Positions 15,687 to 25,259 of a stretch of 64,000 nt of DNA are shown here, in pieces; position 1 is the stretch's first letter, and every line of letters begins with the position of its first letter. The stretch covers positions 5,084,001 to 5,148,000 of the forward strand of contig NZ_CP033966.1 in the NCBI RefSeq assembly GCF_003854895.1, in the 5' to 3' direction. The translations under genes and the position numbers were made by a program. Origin of the DNA: Pigmentiphaga sp. H8. Its GTDB lineage: Bacteria > Pseudomonadota > Gammaproteobacteria > Burkholderiales > Burkholderiaceae_B. The notes beneath the pieces are model-generated. The model saw only the letters and a list, made by a program, of their open reading frames with translations. It searched no databases and was not told the origin of the DNA.

Positions 15687-16455
15687 GCCGGTAGACGTAG
15701 GCGTCGCCGCGAAACGTGCCTTCCACGTATTCGACCAGCGTGTTGTGGACCGAATGGGATCGCCGCTTCAGCAGCAGGCAGGGGCCGGGCTGGGAAAAAC
15801 CGAAGACCTCGCCTTCCTGCGGCGAGCTGAGCACGGCCTCGACCGACTGGTCGGCCCAGGCCAGTTCGATGCCGCAATGTTCGCGCAGGTAGGCGTACGC
15901 CGAGCCCTTGCCGTCCCATGCCGCCAGCGCGGGCGCGACGGCAAGGTCGTACCACGCGACCTCGCGCGACATGGGCGCGTCGTCGGCCAGACGCACGCGC
16001 ACCAGCTTCAGGAACTCGGCATTCGAGGGCCGCCCGAAGATCGACGCCACCATGCGGTCCTGGACCACGGCACGCTCCAGCACCCGGGCCGAGGGCTCCA
16101 ACCCCAGTTCCCGCATTTCCTCGGTGAAGCCCTTGAGCCGCTGCATGGCCGGCGACACGCGCGGAGCCGCCTTGACCACGGTGCCGCCGCGCCCCTGCGA
16201 ACTGGCCACCGCCTGGGCGTCGCGCAGCGCGTCATAGCAGCGCTTGATGGTCGTGCGGCTGAGGTTCAGCGCCTGGGCCAGCACGCGCTCGGACGGCAGC
16301 CCGTGGCCGGGGCGCAGGTCGCCGCCGTCTATCAACGCCTGGATCTGGCGCTGCAACTGGATGTAGTACGGCGTGGTGACGGTGTCGTGCAGGCGCAGCC
16401 GCGAAAGCAGCAACTCCAATACCGGGTCGGCCGGGGCGGGCGCTTGCAGGGGCAT
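15670..16455 (-). CDS. GntR family (HutC subfamily) transcriptional regulator
   Basis: A 261-residue regulator: winged helix near residues 35-95 (PYYIQLQRQIQALIDGG, LPSERVLAQALNLSRTTIKR) and a UTRA ligand domain from about 105 to the end (PSARVLERAVVQDRM…LKRRSHSV…VEYVEGTFRGDAYVYRL). ATG 16455 gives the usual N-terminus, though GTG 16506 in frame is possible. It is divergent from a PhnD-like receptor and convergent with the PfkB kinase; either may be its target. Confidence 0.88.
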   Translation of the reverse strand: MPLQAPAPADPVLELLLSRLRLHDTVTTPYYIQLQRQIQALIDGGDLRPGHGLPSERVLAQALNLSRTTIKRCYDALRDAQAVASSQGRGGTVVKAAPRVSPAMQRLKGFTEEMRELGLEPSARVLERAVVQDRMVASIFGRPSNAEFLKLVRVRLADDAPMSREVAWYDLAVAPALAAWDGKGSAYAYLREHCGIELAWADQSVEAVLSSPQEGEVFGFSQPGPCLLLKRRSHSVHNTLVEYVEGTFRGDAYVYRLKLRS

Positions 16456-16586
16456 GGGCAGGAGGGGCTCGAAGGGGAATATTGTGACGCGCCTTGCAAT
16501 GGACACAAAAAAAGAATCCAATTACAGCAAAACAAGATACCAAAAATAAATCCATAAGCACAGATCCGATTCATCAGGACGCGCCC

Positions 16587-17633
16587 ATGCCTGTTTTTCG
16601 CCGTCCGCCGCGGCGCCTTTCCCGGTTCGTGGCGCCCGCCCTGCTGCGCCTGGCGGCGCTGGGGCTGGTGGCCGCCGCCTCCGCCGTCCACGGCCAGTCG
16701 CTCAGGCTGGGCGTGCTGCCGGTCGAAGGTCCGCTGGAAACGCGCAACGACTGGGTGCCCCTGGTCACGGACCTGTCGCGGGCGCTCGGCCAGCCGGCGC
16801 GGCTGCTCGCGCCGACGTCCTATGACGCCATGGCCTCGGCCCTGCGGCGGGGCGACATCGACCTCGCGGTGCTGTCGGGCCAACTGGCCATCGACGCCGT
16901 CACCCGCTATGGCATGACGGTGATCGCCCGCGGGCTGCCCGCCGACTCCGACCGCCATCGCACCGTCCTCATCGCCCGGCGCGGCGCCGCGCCCGCCACG
17001 CTGGACCAGATGCTGGCCCTGTCGACCAAGTGGCGCCTGGCGCGGGGCGAGGTGCGGTCCTTCTCGGGCTATCTGGTGCCGCAGCTCCAGTTGTTCCTGC
17101 CGCGCGGGCTGCGCATGGAGGCCTTCTTCGCGACCGAGGTCCAGGGCAGCCACCAGACCAATGCGCTGGCGGTCGCCAACGGCGAAGCCGACGTGGGCCT
17201 GACCACCGGCTCCGACCTGGCGCGCTTCAAGGAACGTTTTCCGATGGAATACGGCCGGCTGGCGGTGCTGTGGCGATCGGACCCGCTGCCCGCGCCGCTG
17301 GTCGTGGCCCGGCGCGCGCTGCCGGAATCCGTGCGGGCGCGCCTGGCCGCCCACCTGACTTCATTGGAACAGACGCGTCCGGGCCAGGAACAATTGGCCC
17401 GGCACGATCTTGCCGGATTCGAGCCCGCGGGCGACGCCGCGCTGCTGGACAACGCCAGCCTCGTGTACCGCTTCGATCGGCAAAGCGCGTTGCAGGGCAG
17501 TTGGACCGACGAAGCCGCGCGGCAGACGCGGCTGACGCGCATCGAACACGAGTACGCCTCCCTGCGCGCGACGCTGGACCGGCCGCCACGGCGCAAGGCC
17601 CAGGCGATGTCCGCCGCCGACACGTCGCACTAG
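16587..17633 (+). CDS. PhnD-like phosphate/phosphonate-type periplasmic binding protein
   Basis: A 348-residue secreted protein with a signal peptide through about residue 36 (AAASAVHGQS). It has the type-2 periplasmic fold of the PhnD family: LRLGVLPVEGPLETRNDWVP, LTSYD-type APTSYDAMASALRRGDIDLAVLSG, and GEADVGLTTGSDLARFK. No ABC permease or ATPase genes are beside it, so it is an orphan; a sensory role or use of distant partners is possible. It is divergent from the HutC-type GntR gene across about 130 bases, including an A-rich stretch. Confidence 0.8.
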   Translation: MPVFRRPPRRLSRFVAPALLRLAALGLVAAASAVHGQSLRLGVLPVEGPLETRNDWVPLVTDLSRALGQPARLLAPTSYDAMASALRRGDIDLAVLSGQLAIDAVTRYGMTVIARGLPADSDRHRTVLIARRGAAPATLDQMLALSTKWRLARGEVRSFSGYLVPQLQLFLPRGLRMEAFFATEVQGSHQTNALAVANGEADVGLTTGSDLARFKERFPMEYGRLAVLWRSDPLPAPLVVARRALPESVRARLAAHLTSLEQTRPGQEQLARHDLAGFEPAGDAALLDNASLVYRFDRQSALQGSWTDEAARQTRLTRIEHEYASLRATLDRPPRRKAQAMSAADTSH

Positions 17634-17697
17634 GGCCCTGCCCCCGGATGCCGATTCCTATATAGTCTGTCGGCTTGGAGAACCGATCAGGACGCCG

Positions 17698-19122
17698 ATG
17701 GACGAACGAGCGGCCAGGGACGTGGTGCTAGCCCACGCCCTGGAAACCACCGACGACGAACACCAGTTGCTGCGCGCCGAGGATCGCCGCGAGGCCAGCC
17801 TGAGCGCCCGCAATCTGTGCGGATTGCAAGGCGGCCGCGACGCCGGACGGGACCCGGCCGGCAGTTTCCTGCAAACCCGCGCGGCCCTGCTGCTGGATGG
17901 GCTGGAACGGCGCACGCCGGCGCTCAAGGCCATGCGCCATCCTCCTCGCCTGGCCGCCCTGGCCGGCTGGCTGCTTCCCTTGGCGGCCTTCCTGGCCGGC
18001 GCGCTGACCGAACGCATCGCCAATCCCCACCGCATGGACCTGTTGTCGCCGCCGCTGCTGGGCGTGCTGGGCTGGAATCTGCTGATGTACGCGATCCTGG
18101 CCGTCTCCCTCGCGGTACCGCCGCTGCGGCGACGGGGCGCGGCGCTGTTCGCGCGGCCCTGGCTGCCGGAAGGCTGGCTCCGGCGCCGGGGCTCGCCCGC
18201 GTTGGCCGCCGCCGGCGCGCGCTTCGCGCTCGACTGGCAGCGGCTGGCGGCGCCGCTGCACCAGGCGCGGGGCAAGCGCGTTCTTCATCTGTGCGCCGCG
18301 CTGTTCGGCGCCGGCGTGGCCCTGTCGCTGTACGCGCGCGGCCTGACCGTCGAATACCGCGTTGGCTGGGAAAGCACCTTCCTCGATGCCGGCCAGGTGC
18401 ACGCGATCCTGAGCGTGCTGTTCGCCCCGGCGACGTGGCTGTTCCGCCTGCCGGGCTTCACGCCCGCGGAGATCGCCGCGCTGCGCTTCGACGCCGCCGG
18501 CTTCGTCCCGGGCGGCGCCCGCTGGGTCCATCTGTACGCTGCGCTGCTGGCCATCGTGGTCGTGATCCCCCGCCTGGTGCTGGCGGCGATGGCCCGCTGG
18601 AAGGAAACCCGCCTGCGCGCGGCCTTTCCCCTGGACATGGGCCTGCCCTACTACCGCAAGCTGCTGGGTTCGCTCAGCCCCGTGCCGCTGCGCCTGCGCG
18701 TGATTCCCTACAGCTTCGCCGTCGACGCAACGCGCGGCCAGGCATTGCAGGCGGTGGCGCGCTCCATGCTGGGCGACACCGCCCAGGCGGCGGTGATGCC
18801 CGGCTGGGACTACGGTGCCGATCCTCAGGGCATGCCCGCGCCGGACGCGACGGACGAAGGCGCGACCGTCACCGCCGCGCTGGTGAACCTGTCGGCCACG
18901 CCCGAAGCCGAGAACCACGGCGCCTTCCTGGATCACCTGGCGCGCGCCCTGCCCGGCAAGATCGTGCTGGCCGTCGACCAGTCGGCCTATGCGGCGCGCC
19001 TCGACGGCCAGGCCGGCGCCGGCCTCCGTCTGGAAGAACGCCGGCGCCTGTGGCAGGATTTCGGCACGCTGCACAAGGTGCCGGTCACCTTCGTCGATCT
19101 GCTCCATCCCCCCGATGCCTGA
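17698..19122 (+). CDS. DUF2868 family membrane protein
   Basis: A 474-residue integral membrane protein. A soluble N-terminus (residues 1-75) is followed by hydrophobic segments near 80-100, 120-145, 200-220 and 275-300. ERIANPHRMDLLSPPLLGVLGWN is a DUF2868 hallmark (given here split: ERIANPHR, DLLSPPLLGVLGWN). The C-terminal third is cytoplasmic. It overlaps the GTPase gene by 8 bases; the two families commonly occur as a pair. Role unknown, perhaps a membrane anchor for the GTPase. Confidence 0.85.
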   Translation: MDERAARDVVLAHALETTDDEHQLLRAEDRREASLSARNLCGLQGGRDAGRDPAGSFLQTRAALLLDGLERRTPALKAMRHPPRLAALAGWLLPLAAFLAGALTERIANPHRMDLLSPPLLGVLGWNLLMYAILAVSLAVPPLRRRGAALFARPWLPEGWLRRRGSPALAAAGARFALDWQRLAAPLHQARGKRVLHLCAALFGAGVALSLYARGLTVEYRVGWESTFLDAGQVHAILSVLFAPATWLFRLPGFTPAEIAALRFDAAGFVPGGARWVHLYAALLAIVVVIPRLVLAAMARWKETRLRAAFPLDMGLPYYRKLLGSLSPVPLRLRVIPYSFAVDATRGQALQAVARSMLGDTAQAAVMPGWDYGADPQGMPAPDATDEGATVTAALVNLSATPEAENHGAFLDHLARALPGKIVLAVDQSAYAARLDGQAGAGLRLEERRRLWQDFGTLHKVPVTFVDLLHPPDA

Positions 19123-20578
19123 CAAACCCGTCCGCATACAGCTCTGCCTGGTCTCCCACACCAACGCCGGCAAGACGACGCTGGCCCGCACCCTGCTGGG
19201 CGCGGACGTGGGCGAGGTCCGCGACGCGGCCCACGTCACCCAGACCGCCGACGCCTACCGCCTGCTCGCGACCGCCGACGGCGACGAACTGTACCTGTGG
19301 GATACACCGGGCTTCGGCGATTCCGCGCGGCTGGCCAAGCGGCTGGAGATGGCGGGCAACCCGGTCGGCTGGTTCCTGACCGAGGTGTGGGACCGGGTCA
19401 GCGACCGCGCCTTCTGGCTCAGCCAGCGCGCGCTGCAGGCCGCGCGCGACAACGCGGACGTGGTGCTGTATCTGGTCAACGCCTCGGAAGATCCGCAGGA
19501 CGCGGGCTACGTCGCACCCGAGATGCAGATCCTCCAGTGGCTGGGCAAGCCCGTCGTGGTGCTGCTCAACCAGATGGGCCCGCCTCGCCCCGCGGCCCGC
19601 GAACAGCAGGACGTCTCGCGCTGGACGGACCACCTGCGGCCCTATGGCGTGGTGCGCAACGTCGTGCCGCTGGACGCCTTCGCCCGCAGTTGGGTGCACG
19701 AACGCGTGCTGTTCGACGCCATCCGCGCCTGCCTGCCGGCGGCCGCGCAGCCCGGCAGCGCCCGGCTGGCGGCGGCCTGGGACAAGCGCAATCTCGACCG
19801 CTTCCAGCAGTCCATGGATCTGATCGCCCGCCAGATCGTCGAGGCGGCCCGCGATGCCGAAGCCGTGGGCGATGCCTCGGCGATCCGGTCGGCGCTGGGC
19901 ACCCTGGGCCTGGCCCGGTCCGCGTCGGAAAGCTCGCGAGAAGCGGCCATGGCCGCCATCACCACGCGCCTGTCGCGCGCCGGCGCCCAAACCACGGCCC
20001 GGCTGCTGGCGCTGCACGGACTCCAGGGCAGCGCGGCGGCCCCGCTGAACCAGCGGTTGCGCGAGAACTTCGCCTTCAGCGCGCCGGTCGACGTGAAACA
20101 GGCTGGGCTGCTGGGCGCCATCGCGTCGGGCGCCGCCACCGGCGCGTCGGCCGACCTGCTGGCCGGCGGCCTGACCCTGGGCGGCGGCATGCTGGTGGGC
20201 GCCGTCGTCGGCGCGGCTACTTTCGCCGGCGCGGCATGGGGGATCAACAAGGCCAAGGGCGCCGACCACGCCACGGCCCGCCTGACCGATGAATTCCTGC
20301 ACGCGCTGGTGGTGGCCGACCTGCTGCGCTATCTCGCCATCATCCACTTCGGCCGGGGCCGGGGCGACTACGTCGAAGGCGAGGCGCCGGCGTTCTGGCG
20401 CAACGAAGTCATGGACGTGGTCCAGGCCCGGGACGCCGCGCTGCAGCGCATCTGGGCCCGCGCCCGCCAGGAAGCCGAGCCGCAGCCCGCGATCGAGGAA
20501 TTGACGAAGGTGCTGGAAGACGCCTGCCAGCAGATCCTGCGCAAGCTCTATCCCGCGGCGCTCGCGTCCACGCGCTGA
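19115..20578 (+). CDS. GTPase with DUF3482 C-terminal domain
   Basis: A 487-residue protein. GTPase motifs: G1 SHTNAGKTTL at residue 15, G3 DTPGFGD near 60, and a G4 position reading LLNQMG instead of NKxD. The DUF3482 part carries a Gly/Ala-rich hydrophobic region near 340-390 (GAIASGAATGASADLLAGG) that could insert in membrane. Start ATG 19115 overlaps the DUF2868 stop. Likely a membrane-associated GTPase acting with its partner; cellular role not established. Confidence 0.87.
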   Translation: MPDKPVRIQLCLVSHTNAGKTTLARTLLGADVGEVRDAAHVTQTADAYRLLATADGDELYLWDTPGFGDSARLAKRLEMAGNPVGWFLTEVWDRVSDRAFWLSQRALQAARDNADVVLYLVNASEDPQDAGYVAPEMQILQWLGKPVVVLLNQMGPPRPAAREQQDVSRWTDHLRPYGVVRNVVPLDAFARSWVHERVLFDAIRACLPAAAQPGSARLAAAWDKRNLDRFQQSMDLIARQIVEAARDAEAVGDASAIRSALGTLGLARSASESSREAAMAAITTRLSRAGAQTTARLLALHGLQGSAAAPLNQRLRENFAFSAPVDVKQAGLLGAIASGAATGASADLLAGGLTLGGGMLVGAVVGAATFAGAAWGINKAKGADHATARLTDEFLHALVVADLLRYLAIIHFGRGRGDYVEGEAPAFWRNEVMDVVQARDAALQRIWARARQEAEPQPAIEELTKVLEDACQQILRKLYPAALASTR

Positions 20579-20582
20579 CGCC

Positions 20583-20858
20583 TCAGATCACGATCAGCCT
20601 CAGGTTGCTCTTGCCCTCGCGCAGCTTCCTGGCCGCCTGGTAGGCGGGCGAGGCATACCAGGCCAGGGCCGCATCCTTGTCCGGGAATTCGATCAACAGC
20701 ACGTTGTGGGCCGGCCCGCCTTCCAGGACGACGGGCTCGGCGCCGCGCGCCAGATAGCGCCCGCCATGCGCGGCCACCGCCTCGGCCACCATGCGGCCGT
20801 ACTCGCCCATTTCCGCAGGCTTGAGAATCTTCACTTCTCCGATGACGTAGGCGGCCAT
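20583..20858 (-). CDS. DUF1330 family small protein
   Basis: A 91-residue ferredoxin-like-fold protein: AAYVIGEVKILKPAEMGEY, HGGRYLARGAEPVVLEG and NVLLIEFPDKDAALAWYAS are the family pattern. GGAGGGAAGGAC precedes the ATG. It is the last gene of a leftward operon after a Bug receptor and a 2OG-Fe(II) oxygenase. DUF1330 members are often found in catabolic operons; the function is unknown. Confidence 0.88.
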   Translation of the reverse strand: MAAYVIGEVKILKPAEMGEYGRMVAEAVAAHGGRYLARGAEPVVLEGGPAHNVLLIEFPDKDAALAWYASPAYQAARKLREGKSNLRLIVI

Positions 20859-20897
20859 GTCCTTCCCTCCGGGTCCTTCGATGATCGATCGCCGTTC

Positions 20898-21908
20898 TCA
20901 GGCCACGCTCTTCTGCGGCATGATGCGCGCGACGTTGCGCGCCTTCAGTTCGCCGTAGACGAAGGGCCGGTCGCGCGGAAAGGACGTCGGCAGGTCCTCG
21001 GGCGCGACGTTGGCGGGGTCGGGATTGCGGATCAGCGGCTGGATCCACGCATCGAAGCTGGGATACATGAAGAACGGAATGGAATAGCGCTCGTTGCCGG
21101 AGCGGTTGATCACCCGGTGCACCGCCGAGGTGAACACGCCGTCGGTCCAGACCTTCAGCACCTCGCCCACGTTGACTACCAGTGTCCCCTCGACCGGCGG
21201 CACGGCCACCCATTCGCCGTCGCGGTTGCGCACCTCCAGCCCGCCGTTCGCATCCTGCGCCAGGATGGTGAAGGCGTTGGTATCGGTGTGTCCGCGGGCA
21301 CCCAGGTGCTCGCCCGACTCGTCGGGGCGCTGCGGCGGGTAGTGCAGCAGGCGCAGCGAGTTCATGTCCTTGGCGAAGCTGGCTTTCAGCGTGCCGGCCG
21401 CCAGCCCCAGGCTGAGCTCGAACAGCTCCAGCAGCCGATAGCCCAGGCCGTTGATCTTGTCGTAGTACGCCATCATCCGCGGCTTGAGGTCCGGCATGGC
21501 CGACGGCCAGGGAATGCGCCCGTGCAGCGGCTTGCCGGCCAGCAGGTCGGGATCGTCGTCGGCCAGCGGGCGGCGGATCTGGAATGCCTCCTGGAGGTTC
21601 TCCTTGATGTTCGCGTCGTTGCCCTTGGTCATGCCGTGCAGGTAGCCCTGCGCATGGTCGTTGAGCTTGAGCGAAACCTCCATCTTGGCTTCCAGCGGCA
21701 GGCTGTGGAAATCCACGGCGGTCTGGAAGATGTCGCGGACATCCTGCTCGGCCAGGCCGTGATTCCTGACGTAGAAAAAGCCCACGGTTCCCGCGGCGGC
21801 GGCAATGGCGTCCGCCACCTCGGCGCGGCCGGCGTCATCACGCCAGGCCGGCCCCAGATCGACGATGGGCACTTCCGAAAAAACCAGTTTTCTTGCGGTG
21901 GGCAGCAT
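20898..21908 (-). CDS. 2-oxoglutarate/Fe(II)-dependent dioxygenase, isopenicillin N synthase-like
   Basis: A 336-residue double-stranded beta-helix oxygenase with the N-terminal DIOX region (VPIVDLGPAW, GFFYVRNHGL) and the catalytic domain. Iron ligands are His and Asp in GHTDTNAFTIL and His in SAVHRVINRS; the 2OG-anchoring RYSIPFF (R-x-S) follows. ATG 21908 has AGGA upstream. The gene lies 26 bases after the Bug receptor, suggesting it hydroxylates or oxidatively cleaves the imported compound. Substrate unknown. Confidence 0.9.
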   Translation of the reverse strand: MLPTARKLVFSEVPIVDLGPAWRDDAGRAEVADAIAAAAGTVGFFYVRNHGLAEQDVRDIFQTAVDFHSLPLEAKMEVSLKLNDHAQGYLHGMTKGNDANIKENLQEAFQIRRPLADDDPDLLAGKPLHGRIPWPSAMPDLKPRMMAYYDKINGLGYRLLELFELSLGLAAGTLKASFAKDMNSLRLLHYPPQRPDESGEHLGARGHTDTNAFTILAQDANGGLEVRNRDGEWVAVPPVEGTLVVNVGEVLKVWTDGVFTSAVHRVINRSGNERYSIPFFMYPSFDAWIQPLIRNPDPANVAPEDLPTSFPRDRPFVYGELKARNVARIMPQKSVA

Positions 21909-21934
21909 GTGCAGTCCTCGTTGACAATTCCCGG

Positions 21935-22915
21935 TCAGGCCTCGGGCCGGATGTTTTCCCGGCGGGCCAGTTCGTTCCATTTGACGAATTCGCTGCGGTT
22001 CCAGGCGGCGAAGTCCGCATGGCCGCGCACCGTCACTTCGAAGCCCGCCGTTTGCAGCCGCTGGATGTTCTCGGGCTGCCTGCCGCCCTTGACGATGGCA
22101 TCGGACAACTTGTCGATGTTGGCCTGCGGCGTGCCCACCGGCGCGTAGCCGCCCAGCCATCCCGTCGCGACGAAGTCCTCCATGCCCAGTTCCACCAGGG
22201 TCGGCACGTCGGGCAGCGCCTGCGCGCGCCTGGCCCCCGTCACCGCGATCGCGCGCAGCGAACCGGAGCGCACCAATGCCGCCACCGACGGCAGGTTGGC
22301 AAAGGACACCTGGATGTCCCCGTTCTTCAGGCCGGTGATGATCTCGCCGCTGGAGCGGTACGGGATATGGACGAAATGCGTGCCCGCGCGCTGGTTGAAC
22401 AACACCGAGGTGAAATGGGCCAGCGTCCCGACGCCGTTGGAGCCGTAGTTGAGCTTGCCCACGCGCGTCTTGCCGTAAGCGACGAGTTCCGGCAGCGTGC
22501 GGGCCTCGACGTCGCGCCCCACCACCAGTACGTTCATCAGCTCGGCCAGTTGCGCCACGGGAACGAAGTTCTCCTGCGGGTTGATGGGCAGGCTGGGGTT
22601 CAGGATGGTCGGCAGGATCAGGCCGCCCAGGCCGCCGGACAGCAGCAGGTGCCCGTCGTGCGGCTGCTGCAGGATGTACTGCTGGGCCACGGTGCCGGTG
22701 CCGCCGCCCTTGTTCTCGACGATCACGGGCTTGGCGGGAAACTCCTTGGCCAGGATATCCGCCAGCACGCGCCCCAGCAGGTCGGTAATGCCCCCGGGGG
22801 GATACGGTACGACCACCTTCATCAGGCGGTTCGGAAACGCTTCTTGCGCCCATGCCTTGCCCGCGACCCCAAGGCTCGCGGCCATTCCCAGACGCAGTAC
22901 ATCGCGACGATTCAT
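21935..22915 (-). CDS. Bug/TctC family periplasmic receptor with Tat-like signal
   Basis: A 326-residue receptor. Its N-terminus MNRRDVLRLGMAASLGVAG has a twin-arginine followed by a hydrophobic core and AWA cleavage site, suggesting Tat rather than Sec export, unusual for this family. Ligand loops are VVPYPPGGITDLLG and HIPYRSSGEIITG. ATG 22915 has GGGAG 6 bases upstream. It leads the operon with the 2OG oxygenase and is divergent from a LysR gene. Confidence 0.9.
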   Translation of the reverse strand: MNRRDVLRLGMAASLGVAGKAWAQEAFPNRLMKVVVPYPPGGITDLLGRVLADILAKEFPAKPVIVENKGGGTGTVAQQYILQQPHDGHLLLSGGLGGLILPTILNPSLPINPQENFVPVAQLAELMNVLVVGRDVEARTLPELVAYGKTRVGKLNYGSNGVGTLAHFTSVLFNQRAGTHFVHIPYRSSGEIITGLKNGDIQVSFANLPSVAALVRSGSLRAIAVTGARRAQALPDVPTLVELGMEDFVATGWLGGYAPVGTPQANIDKLSDAIVKGGRQPENIQRLQTAGFEVTVRGHADFAAWNRSEFVKWNELARRENIRPEA

Positions 22916-23051
22916 CGACTCACTCCCATGCAAGCAGACTTCCTGCACAATGCCGGTGCCGCAACCACGAAAACGCGGGACTAAGTTATCGGAGACGCCC
23001 GCCTGCCCACAAGCGACGTCTCATCATGAATTCATTAGCAGGATTAATGAC

Positions 23052-23942
23052 ATGCGCCGCAAGATCCCCTCGCCCGTCATGCTCCAGGCGTTCGAGCTGT
23101 CGGCGCGCACGCTGAGTTTCACGCAGGCGGCCGACTCGCTGAACCTGACGCAGAGCGCCATAAGCCACCAGATCCAGGCGCTGGAGGACTTTCTGGGCGT
23201 GCGGCTGTTCGAGCGCGTGCGCAAGCGCCTGCAACTGACGTCCGCGGGCGAGATCTTGCTGCTGCGGCTGACGCCGGCGCTCGACGCGCTGGAGTCGGCC
23301 ATCATCGAAACGGTGTCGACCGAACCGGCCTCCAGCGTGCTGCGCCTGGGCGTGGTGCCCGCGATCGCCACGCAATGGCTGATCCCGCGCCTGCCCCGCT
23401 TCCAGCGCGAACATCCCCGCATCACGCTCACCCTGGTCACGCGGCTGCCGTTCAACTTCCACAACAACAGCCTGGACGCCGCCATCAATCTGGGCAACAC
23501 GCGCTGGCCCGGCGCCCGGTCGGACTGGCTGATGGACGAGCACATGATCGTGGTCTGTACGCCGGAGATGGGGGCCACCACCCTGCGCTCGCCGGACGAC
23601 CTGCCGCGCGTGCCCATGCTGCAGATGACGTTCCGGCCGCACGCCTGGCACGACTGGCTGACCGCCAGCGGCCTGCCCGCCGAAGGCACGGCCGGGGGAA
23701 TGAGGTTCGAATCGTTCTCGCTGGTGCTGCGGGCGGCCGTGGCGGGCCTGGGCGCCGCCGTGGTGCCGCGCCTGCTGGTGGAGGAAGAACTGGAAAACGG
23801 CCGGCTGGTGTCGCCCTTCGGGCCGGTGGTGCGCTCGCCGACTTCGTACTACCTGGTCTATCCGCCGGCGAACGTCACGCTGCCGGCCTTGCAGGCGTTT
23901 CGCGGCTGGCTGATGCAGCAGACGGGCGCGCCCGCGGACTGA
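23052..23942 (+). CDS. LysR family regulator, GcvA-like
   Basis: A 296-residue regulator. HTH at residues 8-65 (MLQAFELSARTLSFTQAADS, LNLTQSAISHQIQALEDFLG) is the GcvA/AmpR type, as is the C-terminal domain with SDWLMDEHMIVVCTPE. Divergent from the Bug-2OG oxygenase operon at a distance of 136 bases, so it is the probable regulator. Inducer unknown. Confidence 0.88.
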   Translation: MRRKIPSPVMLQAFELSARTLSFTQAADSLNLTQSAISHQIQALEDFLGVRLFERVRKRLQLTSAGEILLLRLTPALDALESAIIETVSTEPASSVLRLGVVPAIATQWLIPRLPRFQREHPRITLTLVTRLPFNFHNNSLDAAINLGNTRWPGARSDWLMDEHMIVVCTPEMGATTLRSPDDLPRVPMLQMTFRPHAWHDWLTASGLPAEGTAGGMRFESFSLVLRAAVAGLGAAVVPRLLVEEELENGRLVSPFGPVVRSPTSYYLVYPPANVTLPALQAFRGWLMQQTGAPAD

Positions 23943-23956
23943 GCGCGGCCGGCCCG

Positions 23957-25153
23957 TTACTCCGCCAGGCGGGGCGATCCTTCGGCGGGAACCGGGTCCT
24001 CGTCGGCGGCCACCGTGACGACACGGTCCCGCCCCATGGCCTTGGCCGTGTACAGCGCGGCATCCGCCCGCGCCATCAGGCTGCTCAGTTCCTCGCCGGG
24101 GCGGTACTGGTCGACTCCCGCGCTGAACGTGACCTTGAGCTTGCGCCCCGGCAGCGCGCTTTCAGCCTGCGCGATCCTGGCGCGCAGCCGGTTCAGCAGC
24201 TTGACCGCATCCCGCATGGACGTGTCCGGACAAAGGATGGCGAACTCCTCGCCGCCCAGCCGGCCGAACGCATCGCCGGCGCGCAGGTTGCTGGCCACCA
24301 CGCCGGTGAAATGGGCCAGCACCCGGTCTCCCGCGGCATGCCCATAGGTGTCGTTGATGTTCTTGAAATGGTCGATGTCGACGATGGCGAACACCAGCGG
24401 CCGTCCGGAGCGCGACGCGGTGCGCGCGGCGGCGTCGGCCTGCGCGAGGAACGCGCGCCGCGCCAGGATGCCGGTCAGTTCGTCCAGGTTGGCCAGGCGT
24501 TCGAGCCGGTGGGCCAGGCGGTCATGGGTCAACAGCACCATGCCGATCGACAGCCAGGGCAGCGCCAGCACGCCCAGGGCCAGGAAAGCGATGTTGGCCG
24601 GCGTCGATTGCAGCAGCTCGGTCTGCCGGACCCATCCCACGCCGTAGGCGAGCCCCCGGCCCACATGGCCGACCGCTCCCAGGCACGCGCCTATGCTGAC
24701 GAACCAATAGGCGTAATGCGGACGGGACAGCGGACGCGCCATGAACACGATCACGGCGACCACGACATAAGCGTAGGTGTAGAACGCCGACACCAGCGCG
24801 ATGCGGGTGCCGATGTCGGGCACCACATAGGTCCAGTAGGCCATGGCCGCCAGCAGCGCCGCCCAGCCCGCGTATTCCGCGCGGCGCACGGGCTGCATCC
24901 CGACGAACTGCCTGCACCCTTGCAGGATGACCAGCATGGCCATGGCCAGCAACAGGTTGGAGACGAGGATGGTCAGCCAGCGCGGGCCGATGTTCTGGAG
25001 CAGGAACAGGGCCAGCGCCACGATGGCCATCACGCTGGCGTTGAACCAGCGCCTGACGCCGGGGATGGCGGTGGGCAGCAGCGACCCCAGCACCGCCGTG
25101 CTCATGATGGCGGAGAAAATCGTGACGAAGATGACGCTGATGGGGTCTAGCAT
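23957..25153 (-). CDS. Membrane diguanylate cyclase (GGDEF)
   Basis: A 398-residue c-di-GMP synthase. Six hydrophobic segments fill residues 1-210. The GGDEF domain starts near LANLDELTGILARRAF (220) and has the active GGEEF at 300-304 and a product-inhibition I-site RAGD at 291-294, five residues before the motif. IDHFKNINDTYGH is intact, so activity is expected. No EAL domain. ATG 25153 gives the membrane segment directly; upstream in-frame codons are Arg-rich and unlikely. The signal sensed by the membrane domain is unknown. Confidence 0.92.
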   Translation of the reverse strand: MLDPISVIFVTIFSAIMSTAVLGSLLPTAIPGVRRWFNASVMAIVALALFLLQNIGPRWLTILVSNLLLAMAMLVILQGCRQFVGMQPVRRAEYAGWAALLAAMAYWTYVVPDIGTRIALVSAFYTYAYVVVAVIVFMARPLSRPHYAYWFVSIGACLGAVGHVGRGLAYGVGWVRQTELLQSTPANIAFLALGVLALPWLSIGMVLLTHDRLAHRLERLANLDELTGILARRAFLAQADAAARTASRSGRPLVFAIVDIDHFKNINDTYGHAAGDRVLAHFTGVVASNLRAGDAFGRLGGEEFAILCPDTSMRDAVKLLNRLRARIAQAESALPGRKLKVTFSAGVDQYRPGEELSSLMARADAALYTAKAMGRDRVVTVAADEDPVPAEGSPRLAE

Positions 25154-25259
25154 GGCACGCTGCAGGAATCCGCGCGGCGATGGGCGCCTGCGCGTAAGAG
25201 CCGCCCGATGATAAAGCATTTCCAGCCCGTTCCCCAGGCGCGCCCTGCACCGCCGGGCC

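Noticed and set aside
20898..22853. A possible fused protein of 651 residues covering the 2OG oxygenase and the Bug region
   Set aside because: The first half is the wrong frame of the Bug receptor gene; the oxygenase has its own ATG and ribosome site at 21908.
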